Below, one piece after another: positions 10,190-19,708 of a DNA stretch of 64,000 bases (positions are counted from its first letter, which is position 1; each line of letters starts with the position of its first letter). The DNA is from Croceivirga lutea (GTDB taxonomy: Bacteria; Bacteroidota; Bacteroidia; Flavobacteriales; Flavobacteriaceae). A program made the position numbers and the translations under genes. Under the pieces are notes generated by a model that saw only the letters and a program-made list of their open reading frames with translations, searched no databases and was not told where the DNA came from. The stretch covers positions 372,001 through 436,000 of the forward strand of contig NZ_JACJUK010000002.1 in NCBI RefSeq assembly GCF_014235875.1, in the 5' to 3' direction.

Positions 10190-12037
10190 TTATTCGACAG
10201 TCACCGATTTTGCTAAATTTCTTGGTTGATCAACATTACAACCTCGCATTAACGCTATGTGATAAGAAAGTAACTGTAACGGTATGGTTGTTAACAACGG
10301 CGTTAATGGCTCAGATGTTTCTGGAACTTCGACAACATGGTCGGCAAGTTCTGTAACTTGTACATCGCCCTCAGTTACTACCGCTATAATTTTACCACTT
10401 CTAGATTTTATTTCTTGAATGTTACTTACAACCTTTTCATAATGTCCTCTTCTAGTTGCAATAACTACCACGGGCATCTCCTCATCAATCAAAGCGATAG
10501 GACCATGTTTCATTTCTGCAGCTGGATATCCCTCTGCATGAATATAACTAATCTCTTTTAGCTTTAAAGCTCCTTCTAACGCCACTGGGAAATTGTATCC
10601 TCTTCCTAAATATAAACAGTTTGAAGAGTCTTTATAAACCTCAGCAATATCTTCTAATAAAGCATTAGATGCTAAAGTCTTCTCAACTTTAGCAGGTATA
10701 CCCTCAAGTTCTACTAAAAATTCATGATACTTAGATTCTGATATGGAACCTTTTTCTTTAGCTAATTTAAGAGCAATAAGTGTTAATACGGTAATTTGGG
10801 TGGTAAACGCCTTTGTAGACGCCACCCCTATTTCTGGCCCTGCATGCGTGTAGGCACCAGCATCTGTTTCTCTTGCTATCGAAGAACCCACTACATTACA
10901 AACACCAAACACAAATGCGCCTCTTTCTTTAGCCATTTTAATTGCCGCCAACGTATCTGCTGTTTCACCAGATTGCGAAATAGCTATTAGCACATCATTC
11001 TCTGTAATAACCGGATTTCTATATCTAAACTCTGAGGCATATTCTACTTCAACTGGAATTCTTGCTAAATCTTCAAAAATATATTCTGCTACCAATCCTG
11101 CATGCCAAGAAGTTCCGCAAGCAACAATTATAATACGATTTGCATTTAAGAACTTTTCAAGATTTTGGTCTATTCCTGCCATCTTTATTAACCCTTGGTC
11201 TGCTAGTAAGCGACCTCTATAGGTGTCTAAAATAGCTCTTGGCTGCTCGTAGATTTCTTTAAGCATAAAATGGTCGTAACCACCTTTTTCAATCTCTTCA
11301 AGATTCATTTGAAGCTCCAAAATATTTGGATAAGCAATTGCATCATCCTTAATTTTTCTAAGCTTTATTTCTTTGCCTAAACGAACAATTGCCATTTCCT
11401 CATCTTCTAAATAAACGGCATTGTTAGTAAACTCTATAAATGGAGAAGCATCAGATGCAATAAAATATTCATTTTCACCAATACCTATAGCTAGTGGGCT
11501 ACCTAGCCTTGCCACAACAATCTCGTCTGATTTGTTTTTATCAAATACTGCAATTGCATAGGCTCCAACTACTTGATTAAGTGCAATTTGAACCGCCTTG
11601 CCCAACTTAACACCTTCTTGTTTTTTAACCTCTTCAATAAGATTAACTAAAACTTCAGTATCTGTATCTGAATGAAAAACATATCCTCGCTTAATTAATG
11701 CTTTTTTGATAGATTCATAATTCTCAATAATTCCATTATGAATTATTACTAAATCTCCAGAATTTGAATAATGTGGGTGTGAATTAACATCATTAGGTAC
11801 ACCATGAGTAGCCCATCTGGTGTGGCCAAGTCCTAACTTTCCGTCTATGGAGATTGTTGTATTTGATTTATTCTTTAAATCTTCAACCTTGCCTTTTGTT
11901 TTTGCAAGATTAGTGTCTTTACCATCGAAAAGAACAATACCAGCACTATCGTAACCTCTATATTCTAATCTTTCTAAACCTTTTATGATGATTGGATAGG
12001 CATCTCTATGACCAATATACCCGACTATTCCACACAT
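10190..12037 (-). CDS. glmS: Glutamine--fructose-6-phosphate aminotransferase (isomerizing)
   Basis: This enzyme makes glucosamine-6-phosphate from fructose-6-phosphate and glutamine, the first step towards UDP-GlcNAc for peptidoglycan and lipid A. The 615 residues have the full architecture: an N-terminal class II glutaminase domain starting MCGIVGYIG with nucleophile Cys2, then two SIS sugar-isomerase domains (about 290-430 and 460-595; the SQSGETADTLAA motif is visible), and the C-terminal tail NLAKSVTVE that closes the active site. The length matches the family. The gene is followed by a strong terminator and no glmS ribozyme-like structure is evident upstream. Confidence 0.98.
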   Translation of the reverse strand: MCGIVGYIGHRDAYPIIIKGLERLEYRGYDSAGIVLFDGKDTNLAKTKGKVEDLKNKSNTTISIDGKLGLGHTRWATHGVPNDVNSHPHYSNSGDLVIIHNGIIENYESIKKALIKRGYVFHSDTDTEVLVNLIEEVKKQEGVKLGKAVQIALNQVVGAYAIAVFDKNKSDEIVVARLGSPLAIGIGENEYFIASDASPFIEFTNNAVYLEDEEMAIVRLGKEIKLRKIKDDAIAYPNILELQMNLEEIEKGGYDHFMLKEIYEQPRAILDTYRGRLLADQGLIKMAGIDQNLEKFLNANRIIIVACGTSWHAGLVAEYIFEDLARIPVEVEYASEFRYRNPVITENDVLIAISQSGETADTLAAIKMAKERGAFVFGVCNVVGSSIARETDAGAYTHAGPEIGVASTKAFTTQITVLTLIALKLAKEKGSISESKYHEFLVELEGIPAKVEKTLASNALLEDIAEVYKDSSNCLYLGRGYNFPVALEGALKLKEISYIHAEGYPAAEMKHGPIALIDEEMPVVVIATRRGHYEKVVSNIQEIKSRSGKIIAVVTEGDVQVTELADHVVEVPETSEPLTPLLTTIPLQLLSYHIALMRGCNVDQPRNLAKSVTVE

Positions 12038-12165
12038 AGTTTCTTAAGTTTTTTGATTTATTGGGGATTATTTGAATGTAAAATTAAATAATCCTTTGTT
12101 AGTGTTTTTTAACTATAGGTTATATAACGTAAAAACTCTGTAAGTGGTATGTAAGTAACTAATAC

Positions 12166-14058
12166 TTAATTTGCTTCAGTATAATACACTCGCAGTTTTA
12201 GCTTTTTGGCTTCGTTTTCTGCAGGTACATTACTTCCAAATAAAACGGTGCCTAGAGGATTAATAGCAGACATTACAGGTAATTCTGGAATAGTACTCAT
12301 ATCTGCACCCATGGCTTCTTGCAAACCGCTTTGAGTAATATCTGAACTTACTGTTAGGTTTAAAGGATGATTTAATGAGTCTCTAACTATTATGTCATTT
12401 AAATATTCTGTAATGCGTACTGTATATTTTTCTCCTTTACCTTCGCTATTCCTTTCTAATATACCATCGTAGTTTAAGTACCTGCCCAATGTAGTTTCAC
12501 TATCAGAATTTTCAGTAAATATGTTATACAATGGAAAACCAGTTTCTGAATTGTATAAATACAATCTAGGGGCTTCAAAGCTAGGATCAAAATTATTAGC
12601 AGTCAGTTCATCTTCATCTACATAAAACTCTAAGCTTGCCTCATTAATTATCCAATTATTAGCTTTTATCTGATTAATAATATTGTCACCTTCCGCGTCG
12701 TCTTCTGCGAATAATCTTAATTGACTGTAAACACCAGGACCACCTTTTAGATATATTCTAGATGCATTTTCATCCGTGTCTAGTGTGCTGCTAATTGTTG
12801 CAGGAAAATTTGGGTTTAAAATTGTGTTCACAGCGTTACCAGCCACAGCTGTGGTTGATACCTGTAAAAAATTAAGGGTAAAGTCACGTTCAGTACGCTC
12901 CGTAGTTTTAATATCTTCACCAGCATCAGTATCTTCTGTAACTACATTATCGTATTCATAAGTAATTGTAATACTTGCTTGAGACAAATCTAAAAGCAAC
13001 AAAATATCCTCAGCCTTTGGTGTTAATGATAATCGTAAACCTCTTAAGAAATTTTGAAAATTAGCTTGACTTAAAAGCTCAGAAGAGCCTTCTTTATCAA
13101 TTATATTTTCTTGAAAGAATTGACCTGTGATTGAATCCAACTCTATACGGATACCTGGATTTTGCCGAGATTCGATTATCGTTGTCTCATCTACCTCTGT
13201 ATCTTCATCATCTTCTGTTCCAAAAACTAGATATTCTTCGTCGCTGATAACTATATCTTCTTCATTCACAATTGTTTCACCTACAAACTGGGCAAAGACA
13301 TCCTCATTCGAATAGTATTCTTGATTTTCTAAGAAACCAGAATTTGGATCTAAATCTCTTAGAAAATAAGTTGATTGTTCTACTTTAAAATCAAAAGGAA
13401 AATCAGCAAATGTTTTTGTACCGGTAGGATTCTCAAAAAATATGCTGTCTAATGCAAAACGACTAGCAAAATTATTTTGAATAAAATCATCTTCTTCTCC
13501 TGTTGATTCTGAATCTAATGGATCAGAGCCTTGAGTAGTCTCTGTGATATCAGAAATTCCGTCACCATCTGTATCACTATCAGGGTCATCATCATCAACG
13601 TCTACATTACGCTGAACCCCATCACTATCAGCATCATTCAACGTATTTGGAACTAACTGATAAGGAAAATACAATACTACTTTTGTAACTTTTTCGTTTT
13701 CTTCTACGGTATCTTCGTTGTCATCTGTTAATGCAATATCTTCAGTAGCTTGACTAAAATCTCCAAAAATCGGATTTGTTGCAGAAAGTGCTATTTGCGT
13801 AGTAATACTAGCTTCTGTTCTTCCGTAAATTGGGTCATTAAAATAACCAACTTGATACAACGGTAGTTGATTTGTTTGAACGGCATTGATTCTTTTGTTG
13901 TATGCAAAAACATCATATTCAACAACACCTGTATTAAACGGTTCGCTAGGCGCAACACCTTCACCAATTGTGGTAATTTCTTCTTCACAACTGGTAAACA
14001 AAAGAATAGTGCTAAAGGCAAATATTGCCAATAAGCAAGTTCTGGGACAAAGTTTCAT
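12166..14058 (-). CDS. DUF4270 family lipoprotein
   Basis: This is a 630-residue exported lipoprotein. The signal sequence ends in a lipobox-like LLFTSC with the acylated Cys at residue 24. The rest matches the pattern of DUF4270, a Bacteroidota family of unknown function predicted to be beta-rich. Residues about 142-170 form an insertion full of Asp (DADSDGVQ and DTDGDGISD) resembling a thrombospondin type 3 calcium-binding repeat. It starts 5 nt after the glycogen-synthase-like gene, so the two are co-transcribed. The same pair beside panC is, to my knowledge, common in Flavobacteriaceae. Function is unknown. Confidence 0.85.
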   Translation of the reverse strand: MKLCPRTCLLAIFAFSTILLFTSCEEEITTIGEGVAPSEPFNTGVVEYDVFAYNKRINAVQTNQLPLYQVGYFNDPIYGRTEASITTQIALSATNPIFGDFSQATEDIALTDDNEDTVEENEKVTKVVLYFPYQLVPNTLNDADSDGVQRNVDVDDDDPDSDTDGDGISDITETTQGSDPLDSESTGEEDDFIQNNFASRFALDSIFFENPTGTKTFADFPFDFKVEQSTYFLRDLDPNSGFLENQEYYSNEDVFAQFVGETIVNEEDIVISDEEYLVFGTEDDEDTEVDETTIIESRQNPGIRIELDSITGQFFQENIIDKEGSSELLSQANFQNFLRGLRLSLTPKAEDILLLLDLSQASITITYEYDNVVTEDTDAGEDIKTTERTERDFTLNFLQVSTTAVAGNAVNTILNPNFPATISSTLDTDENASRIYLKGGPGVYSQLRLFAEDDAEGDNIINQIKANNWIINEASLEFYVDEDELTANNFDPSFEAPRLYLYNSETGFPLYNIFTENSDSETTLGRYLNYDGILERNSEGKGEKYTVRITEYLNDIIVRDSLNHPLNLTVSSDITQSGLQEAMGADMSTIPELPVMSAINPLGTVLFGSNVPAENEAKKLKLRVYYTEAN

Positions 14059-14063
14059 GCAAT

Positions 14064-14873
14064 TTATTTGAGAACCTCGTTATTGTAGAAATTGGTATAT
14101 GCTTCTTCAGTTTCTTGGAAAGACACGTAAGGAAGTGTTGGTTTATTTAACCCTTCAATATGCTTTGCAAGATCTTCAGAAATTTCTTCTGAGGCTAAAA
14201 TAATTGCGTCAGAATAATCTAAAGCAGTCTTTAACAAATTATTATAGTTGGGCTGTTCTAAAGAAACCATTTTATCTTTGTCTAAGCCATCAAATTGAAT
14301 TTTTTCAATCATCTTGCTATCTAGCTCACCCTCAAAACCTTTGTTATATACTGAAGTTACAATTTTGCTATCAGCAAAAATAGGCTCATCTGCATAGTAC
14401 TCTCTTAGGTATAAGGGTAGCATTGATGCCATCCAACCATGAACATGAATTATGTCTGGAGACCAATTCAATTTTTTCACTGTTTCGACTACTCCTTTTG
14501 CGAAGAATATGGCTCTTTCATCGTTATCAGGAAATAGGTTTCCTTCTTTATCTGTAAAAGTTGCCTTTCTTTTAAAATACTCGTCGTTGTCTATAAAGTA
14601 TACCTGAATGCGCTCTTTGGGTATAGAAGCTACCTTAATGATTAATGGCATATCCATATCATTAATTACCAAATTCATCCCTGACAATCGAATTACTTCA
14701 TGTAATTGATGCCTTCTTTCATTAATGTTACCATAACGAGGCATGAATATTCGAATCTGACCACCATTGCTGTTGACCATTCGAGGGGCTTCGTATGACA
14801 TTAGAGAAACTGGGTTTTGAGGTAAGTACGGTACTAACTCAGAAGATACAAACAATATCTTTTTTCCGTTCAT
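14064..14873 (-). CDS. Glycogen/starch synthase-like protein, N-terminal GT5 domain only
   Basis: This protein resembles the N-terminal half of GT5 glycogen synthases: the opening strand KKILFVSSELVPY, the middle segment PDIIHVHGWMASMLPLYLR, and the later TSVYNKGFEGEL, all in the family order. At 269 residues it is about half the usual length and lacks the C-terminal Rossmann domain that completes the GT-B active site. The N-terminal K-x-G-G-L loop that binds ADP-glucose is also not visible; the corresponding stretch reads PYLPQNPVSLMSYEAP. Classical glycogen synthase activity is therefore unlikely (inference). It is the first gene of an operon with the DUF4270 lipoprotein and is divergent from panC. 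Confidence 0.75.
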   Translation of the reverse strand: MNGKKILFVSSELVPYLPQNPVSLMSYEAPRMVNSNGGQIRIFMPRYGNINERRHQLHEVIRLSGMNLVINDMDMPLIIKVASIPKERIQVYFIDNDEYFKRKATFTDKEGNLFPDNDERAIFFAKGVVETVKKLNWSPDIIHVHGWMASMLPLYLREYYADEPIFADSKIVTSVYNKGFEGELDSKMIEKIQFDGLDKDKMVSLEQPNYNNLLKTALDYSDAIILASEEISEDLAKHIEGLNKPTLPYVSFQETEEAYTNFYNNEVLK

Positions 14874-14910
14874 ATAATCATTCTTTTGCTTGTCTGGAAA
14901 AACGTAGCTG

Positions 14911-14918
14911 CAAAACTA
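14911..14918 (-). promoter_or_regulatory. Candidate -7 element, glycogen-synthase-like/DUF4270 operon
   Basis: The minus strand reads TAGTTTTG, an exact TAnnTTTG match, about 38 nt upstream of the start codon in the short divergent region shared with panC. Confidence 0.5.
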
Positions 14919-14949
14919 CAAAAATTATACCGATTGTCAGTATTTATGG

Positions 14950-14957
14950 TATTTTTG
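14950..14957 (+). promoter_or_regulatory. Candidate -7 element of the panC operon
   Basis: The plus strand reads TATTTTTG, an exact TAnnTTTG match, ending 19 nt before the panC ATG. It supports the ATG at 14977 as the start and predicts a very short leader. Confidence 0.55.
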
Positions 14958-14976
14958 CACGCATTTTAAGTTGAAT

Positions 14977-15828
14977 ATGACAATTTTTAAATCAAAAAAA
15001 GACCTTAATAATCACCTTAAACCCCTTAGAAATAAAGGGGTAATTATAGGCTTGGTTCCCACGATGGGTGCCTTACACCAAGGCCACTTATCTCTTGTGA
15101 ATAAAGCAGTTAACAATACTGATGTGGTGGTAGTAACCATTTTTGTGAACCCAACTCAGTTCGACAATAAGGTTGATTTAGAAAAATATCCTCAGACACT
15201 AAAGGAAGATGTAAAACTATTACAAATAATTTCAGAAGATATACTAGTTTTTGCTCCAACAAAAGAAGACATTTACGATGGTGAGGTAGTTTCCAAGTCT
15301 TTTCAATTTGACGGTCTTGACAAAGTCATGGAAGGTGAGTTTAGAAAAGGACATTTTGATGGTGTTGCCACAATTGTTGATTTATTATTTGATGCGGTTA
15401 AACCCAACAAAGCCTATTTTGGTGAAAAAGATTTTCAACAATTACAGATAATTAAAAAACTAGTGGCTCAAAACTGGCCTACCCTTGAAATTATACCTTG
15501 TGAAATTTTGCGTGAAGAAAATGGTCTAGCAATGAGTTCTAGAAATGAAAGATTGTCAGCCCCAACAAGAAAAGCAGCTAGTTTTATTTACAAAACCCTT
15601 AAAACTGCCAAATCTATGTTTGGCACGAAAAATGCAATTGTAGTAACAGATTGGGTAAAACAACAGTTTGCTGAAAATGAAAAGTTTACACTAGAGTATT
15701 TTCAAATAGCAGACATTGACACCCTAACTCCTATACAACAAAAGCAAAGCGGAATAAAATATAGAGGGTTCATTGCCGTTTTTGCTGAAGATGTAAGGCT
15801 TATAGATAATATTGCACTAAACTATTAA
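14977..15828 (+). CDS. panC: Pantothenate synthetase
   Basis: PanC joins pantoate and beta-alanine with ATP to give pantothenate, the precursor of coenzyme A. The 283-residue product has the nucleotide-binding segment [14 protein letters not shown], with the HIGH-like HQGH at residues 34-37, the FVNPTQF motif, the [14 protein letters not shown] segment and the [10 protein letters not shown] motif. All are standard for the family. I use the ATG at 14977 rather than the TTG two codons upstream. panD follows 11 nt later and supplies beta-alanine, so the two final steps of pantothenate synthesis are encoded together. Confidence 0.98.
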   Translation: MTIFKSKKDLNNHLKPLRNKGVIIGLVPTMGALHQGHLSLVNKAVNNTDVVVVTIFVNPTQFDNKVDLEKYPQTLKEDVKLLQIISEDILVFAPTKEDIYDGEVVSKSFQFDGLDKVMEGEFRKGHFDGVATIVDLLFDAVKPNKAYFGEKDFQQLQIIKKLVAQNWPTLEIIPCEILREENGLAMSSRNERLSAPTRKAASFIYKTLKTAKSMFGTKNAIVVTDWVKQQFAENEKFTLEYFQIADIDTLTPIQQKQSGIKYRGFIAVFAEDVRLIDNIALNY

Positions 15829-15839
15829 GAAACAAAAAA

Positions 15840-16190
15840 ATGCAGATAGAAGTAGTTAAATCAAAAATACACCGTGTAAAAGTAACCGGAGCTGATTTAA
15901 ATTACATTGGTAGTATAACCATTGATGAAGATTTGATGGATGCTGCCAACATTGTGCGCGGTGAAAAAGTTCAGATAGTAAATAACAACAACGGAGAACG
16001 GCTCGAAACCTACGCAATTCCTGGAGCGCGTAATAGCGGCGAGATAACTTTAAATGGCGCTGCTGCAAGAAAAGTTGCTGTAGGTGACGTTTTAATACTA
16101 ATTACTTATGGTAGAATGGATATTGAAGAGGCAAGAAACTTCAATCCTTCATTAGTATTTCCTAATGAAGATACCAACCTTTTAAATTAA
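15840..16190 (+). CDS. panD: Aspartate 1-decarboxylase
   Basis: PanD decarboxylates aspartate to beta-alanine, the substrate of the preceding PanC. The 116-residue precursor has the expected self-cleavage site, Gly24-Ser25 within YIGSITID, where Ser25 becomes the catalytic pyruvoyl group. The [15 protein letters not shown] segment and the late TYGRMD strand also match the family. The following gene starts 1 nt after its stop. Confidence 0.97.
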   Translation: MQIEVVKSKIHRVKVTGADLNYIGSITIDEDLMDAANIVRGEKVQIVNNNNGERLETYAIPGARNSGEITLNGAAARKVAVGDVLILITYGRMDIEEARNFNPSLVFPNEDTNLLN

Positions 16191-16191
16191 G

Positions 16192-17157
16192 GTGCATCCT
16201 TCGATAAAAAAAATACTCAAAATCATCATCCCAATAGCATTGGGGGTTTTTTTAGTTTGGTATTCTATTTCTGCTACTACACCAGAAGATAGATTAACCA
16301 TAAAAGAAACTATTACTAATGCCAACCTGTTCTGGGTAGTTGTTTCAATTAGTATTGGTATTTGCAGTCATGTTTCTCGTGCAATTAGATGGAATTACTT
16401 GCTTAAACCGCTTGGCTTTACACCCAAATTAAGCAATAACTTTTTTATGGTTATGATTGCCTACCTTGCCAATTTAGGTATTCCTCGTTCTGGTGAATTT
16501 CTAAGAGCTTCTGCATTAACAACCTATGAAAAAGTGCCTTTTGAGAAAGGTCTTGGTACCATAGTTACTGAAAGAGTGATAGACCTTTTAATATTACTTT
16601 TCATCATATTAGCTGCATTAGTATTACAAACAGATATTATTCTTGATTACCTCAACAACTATGGCGTTAATTTAGTTTTTAGTATTGCTATTTTGATTGT
16701 AGGAATATTGGGTCTTATCGTACTTATTTACCTTATTAGAAAGGCTCAAACAGGTTTTCTTTTTAAGTTGAAAATTTTCTTAAATGGTCTTTTAGATGGG
16801 GTGTTAAGCATTGCTAAAATGAAAAACAAATGGCCCTTTATTTTACACACTTTGTTTATTTGGGCCTGTTATGTGGGTATGTTTTGGGCTATAAAATTCA
16901 CAGTGCCAGAAACTATACATTTAGGTTTATCCGAATTACTAGTTTGCTTTGTGGCTGGAGCATTTGCAATGACAGCTACCAATGGAGGATTAGGGCTATA
17001 TCCAATAGCAGTAAGTTCTGCCTTAGCAATTTTTGGTATATCTTCTACTTCTGGGGATGCGTTTGGTTGGATAATGTGGATTGCACAAACCTTGCTGGTA
17101 GTGGTACTTGGCGCAATATCTTTTGTTCTTTTACCGTTATTGAACAAAAATCGATAG
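16192..17157 (+). CDS. Lysylphosphatidylglycerol synthetase/flippase-like membrane protein (UPF0104, YbhN type)
   Basis: The 321-residue protein is highly hydrophobic, with about eight membrane helices in the pattern of the LPG synthetase transmembrane family. Family features include RAIRWNYLLKPLGF after the second helix, IPRSGEFLRA, and a TNGGLGLYPIA segment. There is no C-terminal GNAT-like synthase domain of MprF, so it corresponds to the flippase-like part only. It may move a lipid or lipid-linked molecule across the inner membrane, but no substrate can be inferred. The start is a GTG at 16192, one nucleotide after the panD stop; no in-frame ATG precedes the first helix. Confidence 0.85.
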   Translation: MHPSIKKILKIIIPIALGVFLVWYSISATTPEDRLTIKETITNANLFWVVVSISIGICSHVSRAIRWNYLLKPLGFTPKLSNNFFMVMIAYLANLGIPRSGEFLRASALTTYEKVPFEKGLGTIVTERVIDLLILLFIILAALVLQTDIILDYLNNYGVNLVFSIAILIVGILGLIVLIYLIRKAQTGFLFKLKIFLNGLLDGVLSIAKMKNKWPFILHTLFIWACYVGMFWAIKFTVPETIHLGLSELLVCFVAGAFAMTATNGGLGLYPIAVSSALAIFGISSTSGDAFGWIMWIAQTLLVVVLGAISFVLLPLLNKNR

Positions 17158-17181
17158 CACTGATTTTCAAAACCATACCAC

Positions 17182-18324
17182 ATGACCAGAGCTTTACTTC
17201 TATTTATAGGATTACTTCCGATTGCTTTAAGTTCTCAATTAAAAACTGAACCCTTTGAATCGTTTCATTTACAAGAAAGTAGAGAAATTGTTTACTACAT
17301 ACCTGAAACCTATGACGAAACAAAAAAATATCCTCTGATTCTTGTTTTAGATGCCGAGTATTTGTTTGATAATGTTGTTGCCAATGCTAAATTTTATGGT
17401 AATTATCATAGAATGCCAGAAGCTATAATAGTCGGAGTTAAACAGGCTGAAGATGACCAACGTTGGTATGACTGTGATTTTGAACAAAGCACGGGATTAC
17501 CAACAAAACAAGGTCTAGCATTTTACGATTTTTTGAATAAAGAGCTTATTCCTTTTGTTGAAAACAGTTATAGCATAGCACCATTTAAAATGTTTATTGG
17601 TTATGATATTACCGCTAATTTTGGCAACTACTTCTTATTTGAAGACAAATCTATATTTACCTCTTATTTAATTATTTCTCCATTGCTAGCTACGGATATG
17701 GAAAGTAGGGTTCCTTCTAGATTGTTAGCGTTAAATCAAGAAATATTCTACGATTTAGTTCTAGAAAAAGAGAATAGTGATGATAGAAACAGAATTCTAC
17801 AATTAGATCGCGCCATAAAGTCTATTGATAAAGAAAATCTACATTACTTCTTTGATCAATATGAAGAACCTGACCATATTTCTATTGCTGCTTACGGCGT
17901 AAGTAAGGCCTTTGACAATGTCTTTAAAATATTTAGACCTATTAGTCCAAAAGAATACAAAGAAAAAGTTCTAAAAAATGACGGTCCCGTATTTGAATAT
18001 TTTATCGAAAAATATGATATGATTGAAAACCTTTTAGGATTTGAAAAAGAAGTAGACCTAAATGATGTTATGGCTATTTACGCAGCATCGTTAAAAAAAG
18101 AAGATTACGAGTCTATCAATGAGCTTGCAAAATTATGTAAAGATCAATGGCCAAAAACTATGCTTGGTTTTTATTTAGAAGGAGAATACCTTGAATACCA
18201 AGGGGAGCCCAAAAAGGCTATGAAAGCTTTTGAAAAAGCATTTATTATGGAAGAAATAGATTTTCTAACCAAAGACCATGCAATTGAAAAAATGGACGCT
18301 TTAAAAGCTGATTTTGGATACTGA
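17182..18324 (+). CDS. Secreted esterase-fold protein lacking the serine nucleophile
   Basis: The 380-residue product has a signal peptide (MTRALLLFIGLLPIALSS), an alpha/beta-hydrolase domain of the putative esterase D family (about 25-250), and a helical C-terminal region (about 265-375) with a TPR-like pair (YLEYQGEPKKAMKAFEKA). The fold markers YPLILVLDAEYLFDN and LNKELIPFVENSY are clear. At the nucleophile elbow, where the family has G-H-S-x-G, it has G140-Y-D142-I-T144, so Ser and the second Gly are replaced. The candidate catalytic His (EPDHISIA, His232) remains. It may be a binding protein or have changed chemistry. It is co-transcribed with its upstream neighbour (24-nt gap) and radA (20-nt gap). 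Confidence 0.8.
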   Translation: MTRALLLFIGLLPIALSSQLKTEPFESFHLQESREIVYYIPETYDETKKYPLILVLDAEYLFDNVVANAKFYGNYHRMPEAIIVGVKQAEDDQRWYDCDFEQSTGLPTKQGLAFYDFLNKELIPFVENSYSIAPFKMFIGYDITANFGNYFLFEDKSIFTSYLIISPLLATDMESRVPSRLLALNQEIFYDLVLEKENSDDRNRILQLDRAIKSIDKENLHYFFDQYEEPDHISIAAYGVSKAFDNVFKIFRPISPKEYKEKVLKNDGPVFEYFIEKYDMIENLLGFEKEVDLNDVMAIYAASLKKEDYESINELAKLCKDQWPKTMLGFYLEGEYLEYQGEPKKAMKAFEKAFIMEEIDFLTKDHAIEKMDALKADFGY

Positions 18325-18344
18325 TTCTTTTTTATCTTAGCCAA

Positions 18345-19706
18345 ATGGCTAAAACCAAAACTGCTTTTTTTTGTCAAAACTGCGGCACCCAATATGCCAA
18401 GTGGGTAGGACAATGTTCTTCTTGTAAACAATGGAATACCGTTGTTGAAGAAGTCGTTCAAAAAGAAGATAAAAAATCTTGGAATACTGATTCCAGCCCA
18501 TCATCTAAAAGTAATAAGCCACTTAAAATTGCTGACATTACCAGTAATTCTGAAGTTCGTATTAATACGTTAAATCAAGAATTTAATCGTGTTTTGGGAG
18601 GTGGTTTAGTACCTGGTTCATTAACCTTATTAGGGGGTGAGCCCGGTATTGGTAAAAGCACGTTACTTCTTCAGATAGCACTTCAACTACCATTAAAAAC
18701 CTTATACGTATCTGGTGAAGAAAGTCAAAAACAAATTAAAATGCGAGCAGATCGTATTTTACCTGATGCGGAACATTGCTATGTACTCACTGAAACCAAA
18801 ACCCAAAGTATTTTTCAGCAGGTAAGTCAATTAGTTCCAGATTTGGTAATTATTGATTCTATACAAACACTTCATTCAGATTATATTGAATCTGCTGCCG
18901 GGAGTATATCCCAAATAAGAGAATGTACTGCAGAATTAATAAAATTTGCTAAGGAGAGTAATACCCCTGTAATTCTTGTAGGTCATATCACAAAAGACGG
19001 AACCATAGCAGGACCTAAGATTTTAGAGCACATGGTAGATACTGTGTTACAATTTGAAGGTGACCGTAATTATGTTTATCGGATTCTAAGAGCGCTAAAA
19101 AATCGTTTTGGGAGCACCTCTGAATTAGGAATTTACGAAATGCAAGGTTCTGGTTTGCGAGAAGTTAATAACCCTTCAGAGGTTTTAATATCTAAAAATG
19201 AAGAAGCCTTAAGCGGAATGGCTATTGCTGCTACCGTTGAAGGTATGCGACCATTACTTATTGAAATTCAAGCATTGGTAAGCACTGCAGTCTATGGCAC
19301 TCCACAGCGTTCTGCTACTGGCTTTAATGCCAAAAGATTAAATATGTTACTAGCCGTTTTAGAAAAAAGAGCTGGTTTTAAATTGGGAGCAAAAGATGTT
19401 TTCATAAATATTACTGGTGGAATTTCAGTTGATGACCCCGCTATTGACTTGGCAGTTGTAGGCGCCATTCTTTCAAGCAATGTCGATATTGCTGTGGCTA
19501 AAAATTCTTGTTTTGCCGCTGAAGTTGGTTTAGCAGGAGAAATTAGACCCGTACAACGTGTAGATCAACGAATTCTAGAAGCTGAAAAATTAGGCTTCTC
19601 AAAGATTTTTGTTTCTAAAAACAGTAAAATAAGTTTAAAACAACCTAAAATTGAAGTGATTAAAATTGGTAAGGTAGAAGAATTGGTGAAGCAATTATTT
19701 GGTTAG
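18345..19706 (+). CDS. radA: DNA repair protein RadA
   Basis: RadA is a RecA-related hexameric helicase that promotes branch migration during recombination. The 453 residues include an N-terminal zinc finger (C10, C13, C24, C27), the Walker A loop GGEPGIGKST (97-106), the RadA-specific KNRFGSTSELG motif, and a C-terminal Lon-protease-like domain (about 270-450; the Ser/Lys dyad is not expected to be active in RadA). The length is typical. It is the last gene of the plus-strand run that began with panC and is convergent with the GNAT gene, with only 2 nt between the two stops. Confidence 0.98.
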   Translation: MAKTKTAFFCQNCGTQYAKWVGQCSSCKQWNTVVEEVVQKEDKKSWNTDSSPSSKSNKPLKIADITSNSEVRINTLNQEFNRVLGGGLVPGSLTLLGGEPGIGKSTLLLQIALQLPLKTLYVSGEESQKQIKMRADRILPDAEHCYVLTETKTQSIFQQVSQLVPDLVIIDSIQTLHSDYIESAAGSISQIRECTAELIKFAKESNTPVILVGHITKDGTIAGPKILEHMVDTVLQFEGDRNYVYRILRALKNRFGSTSELGIYEMQGSGLREVNNPSEVLISKNEEALSGMAIAATVEGMRPLLIEIQALVSTAVYGTPQRSATGFNAKRLNMLLAVLEKRAGFKLGAKDVFINITGGISVDDPAIDLAVVGAILSSNVDIAVAKNSCFAAEVGLAGEIRPVQRVDQRILEAEKLGFSKIFVSKNSKISLKQPKIEVIKIGKVEELVKQLFG

Positions 19707-19708
19707 AA

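Noticed and set aside
16830-17249. A 139-codon plus-strand ORF
   Set aside because: It overlaps the end of the flippase-like gene and the start of the esterase-like gene in another frame and has no coherent domain pattern.
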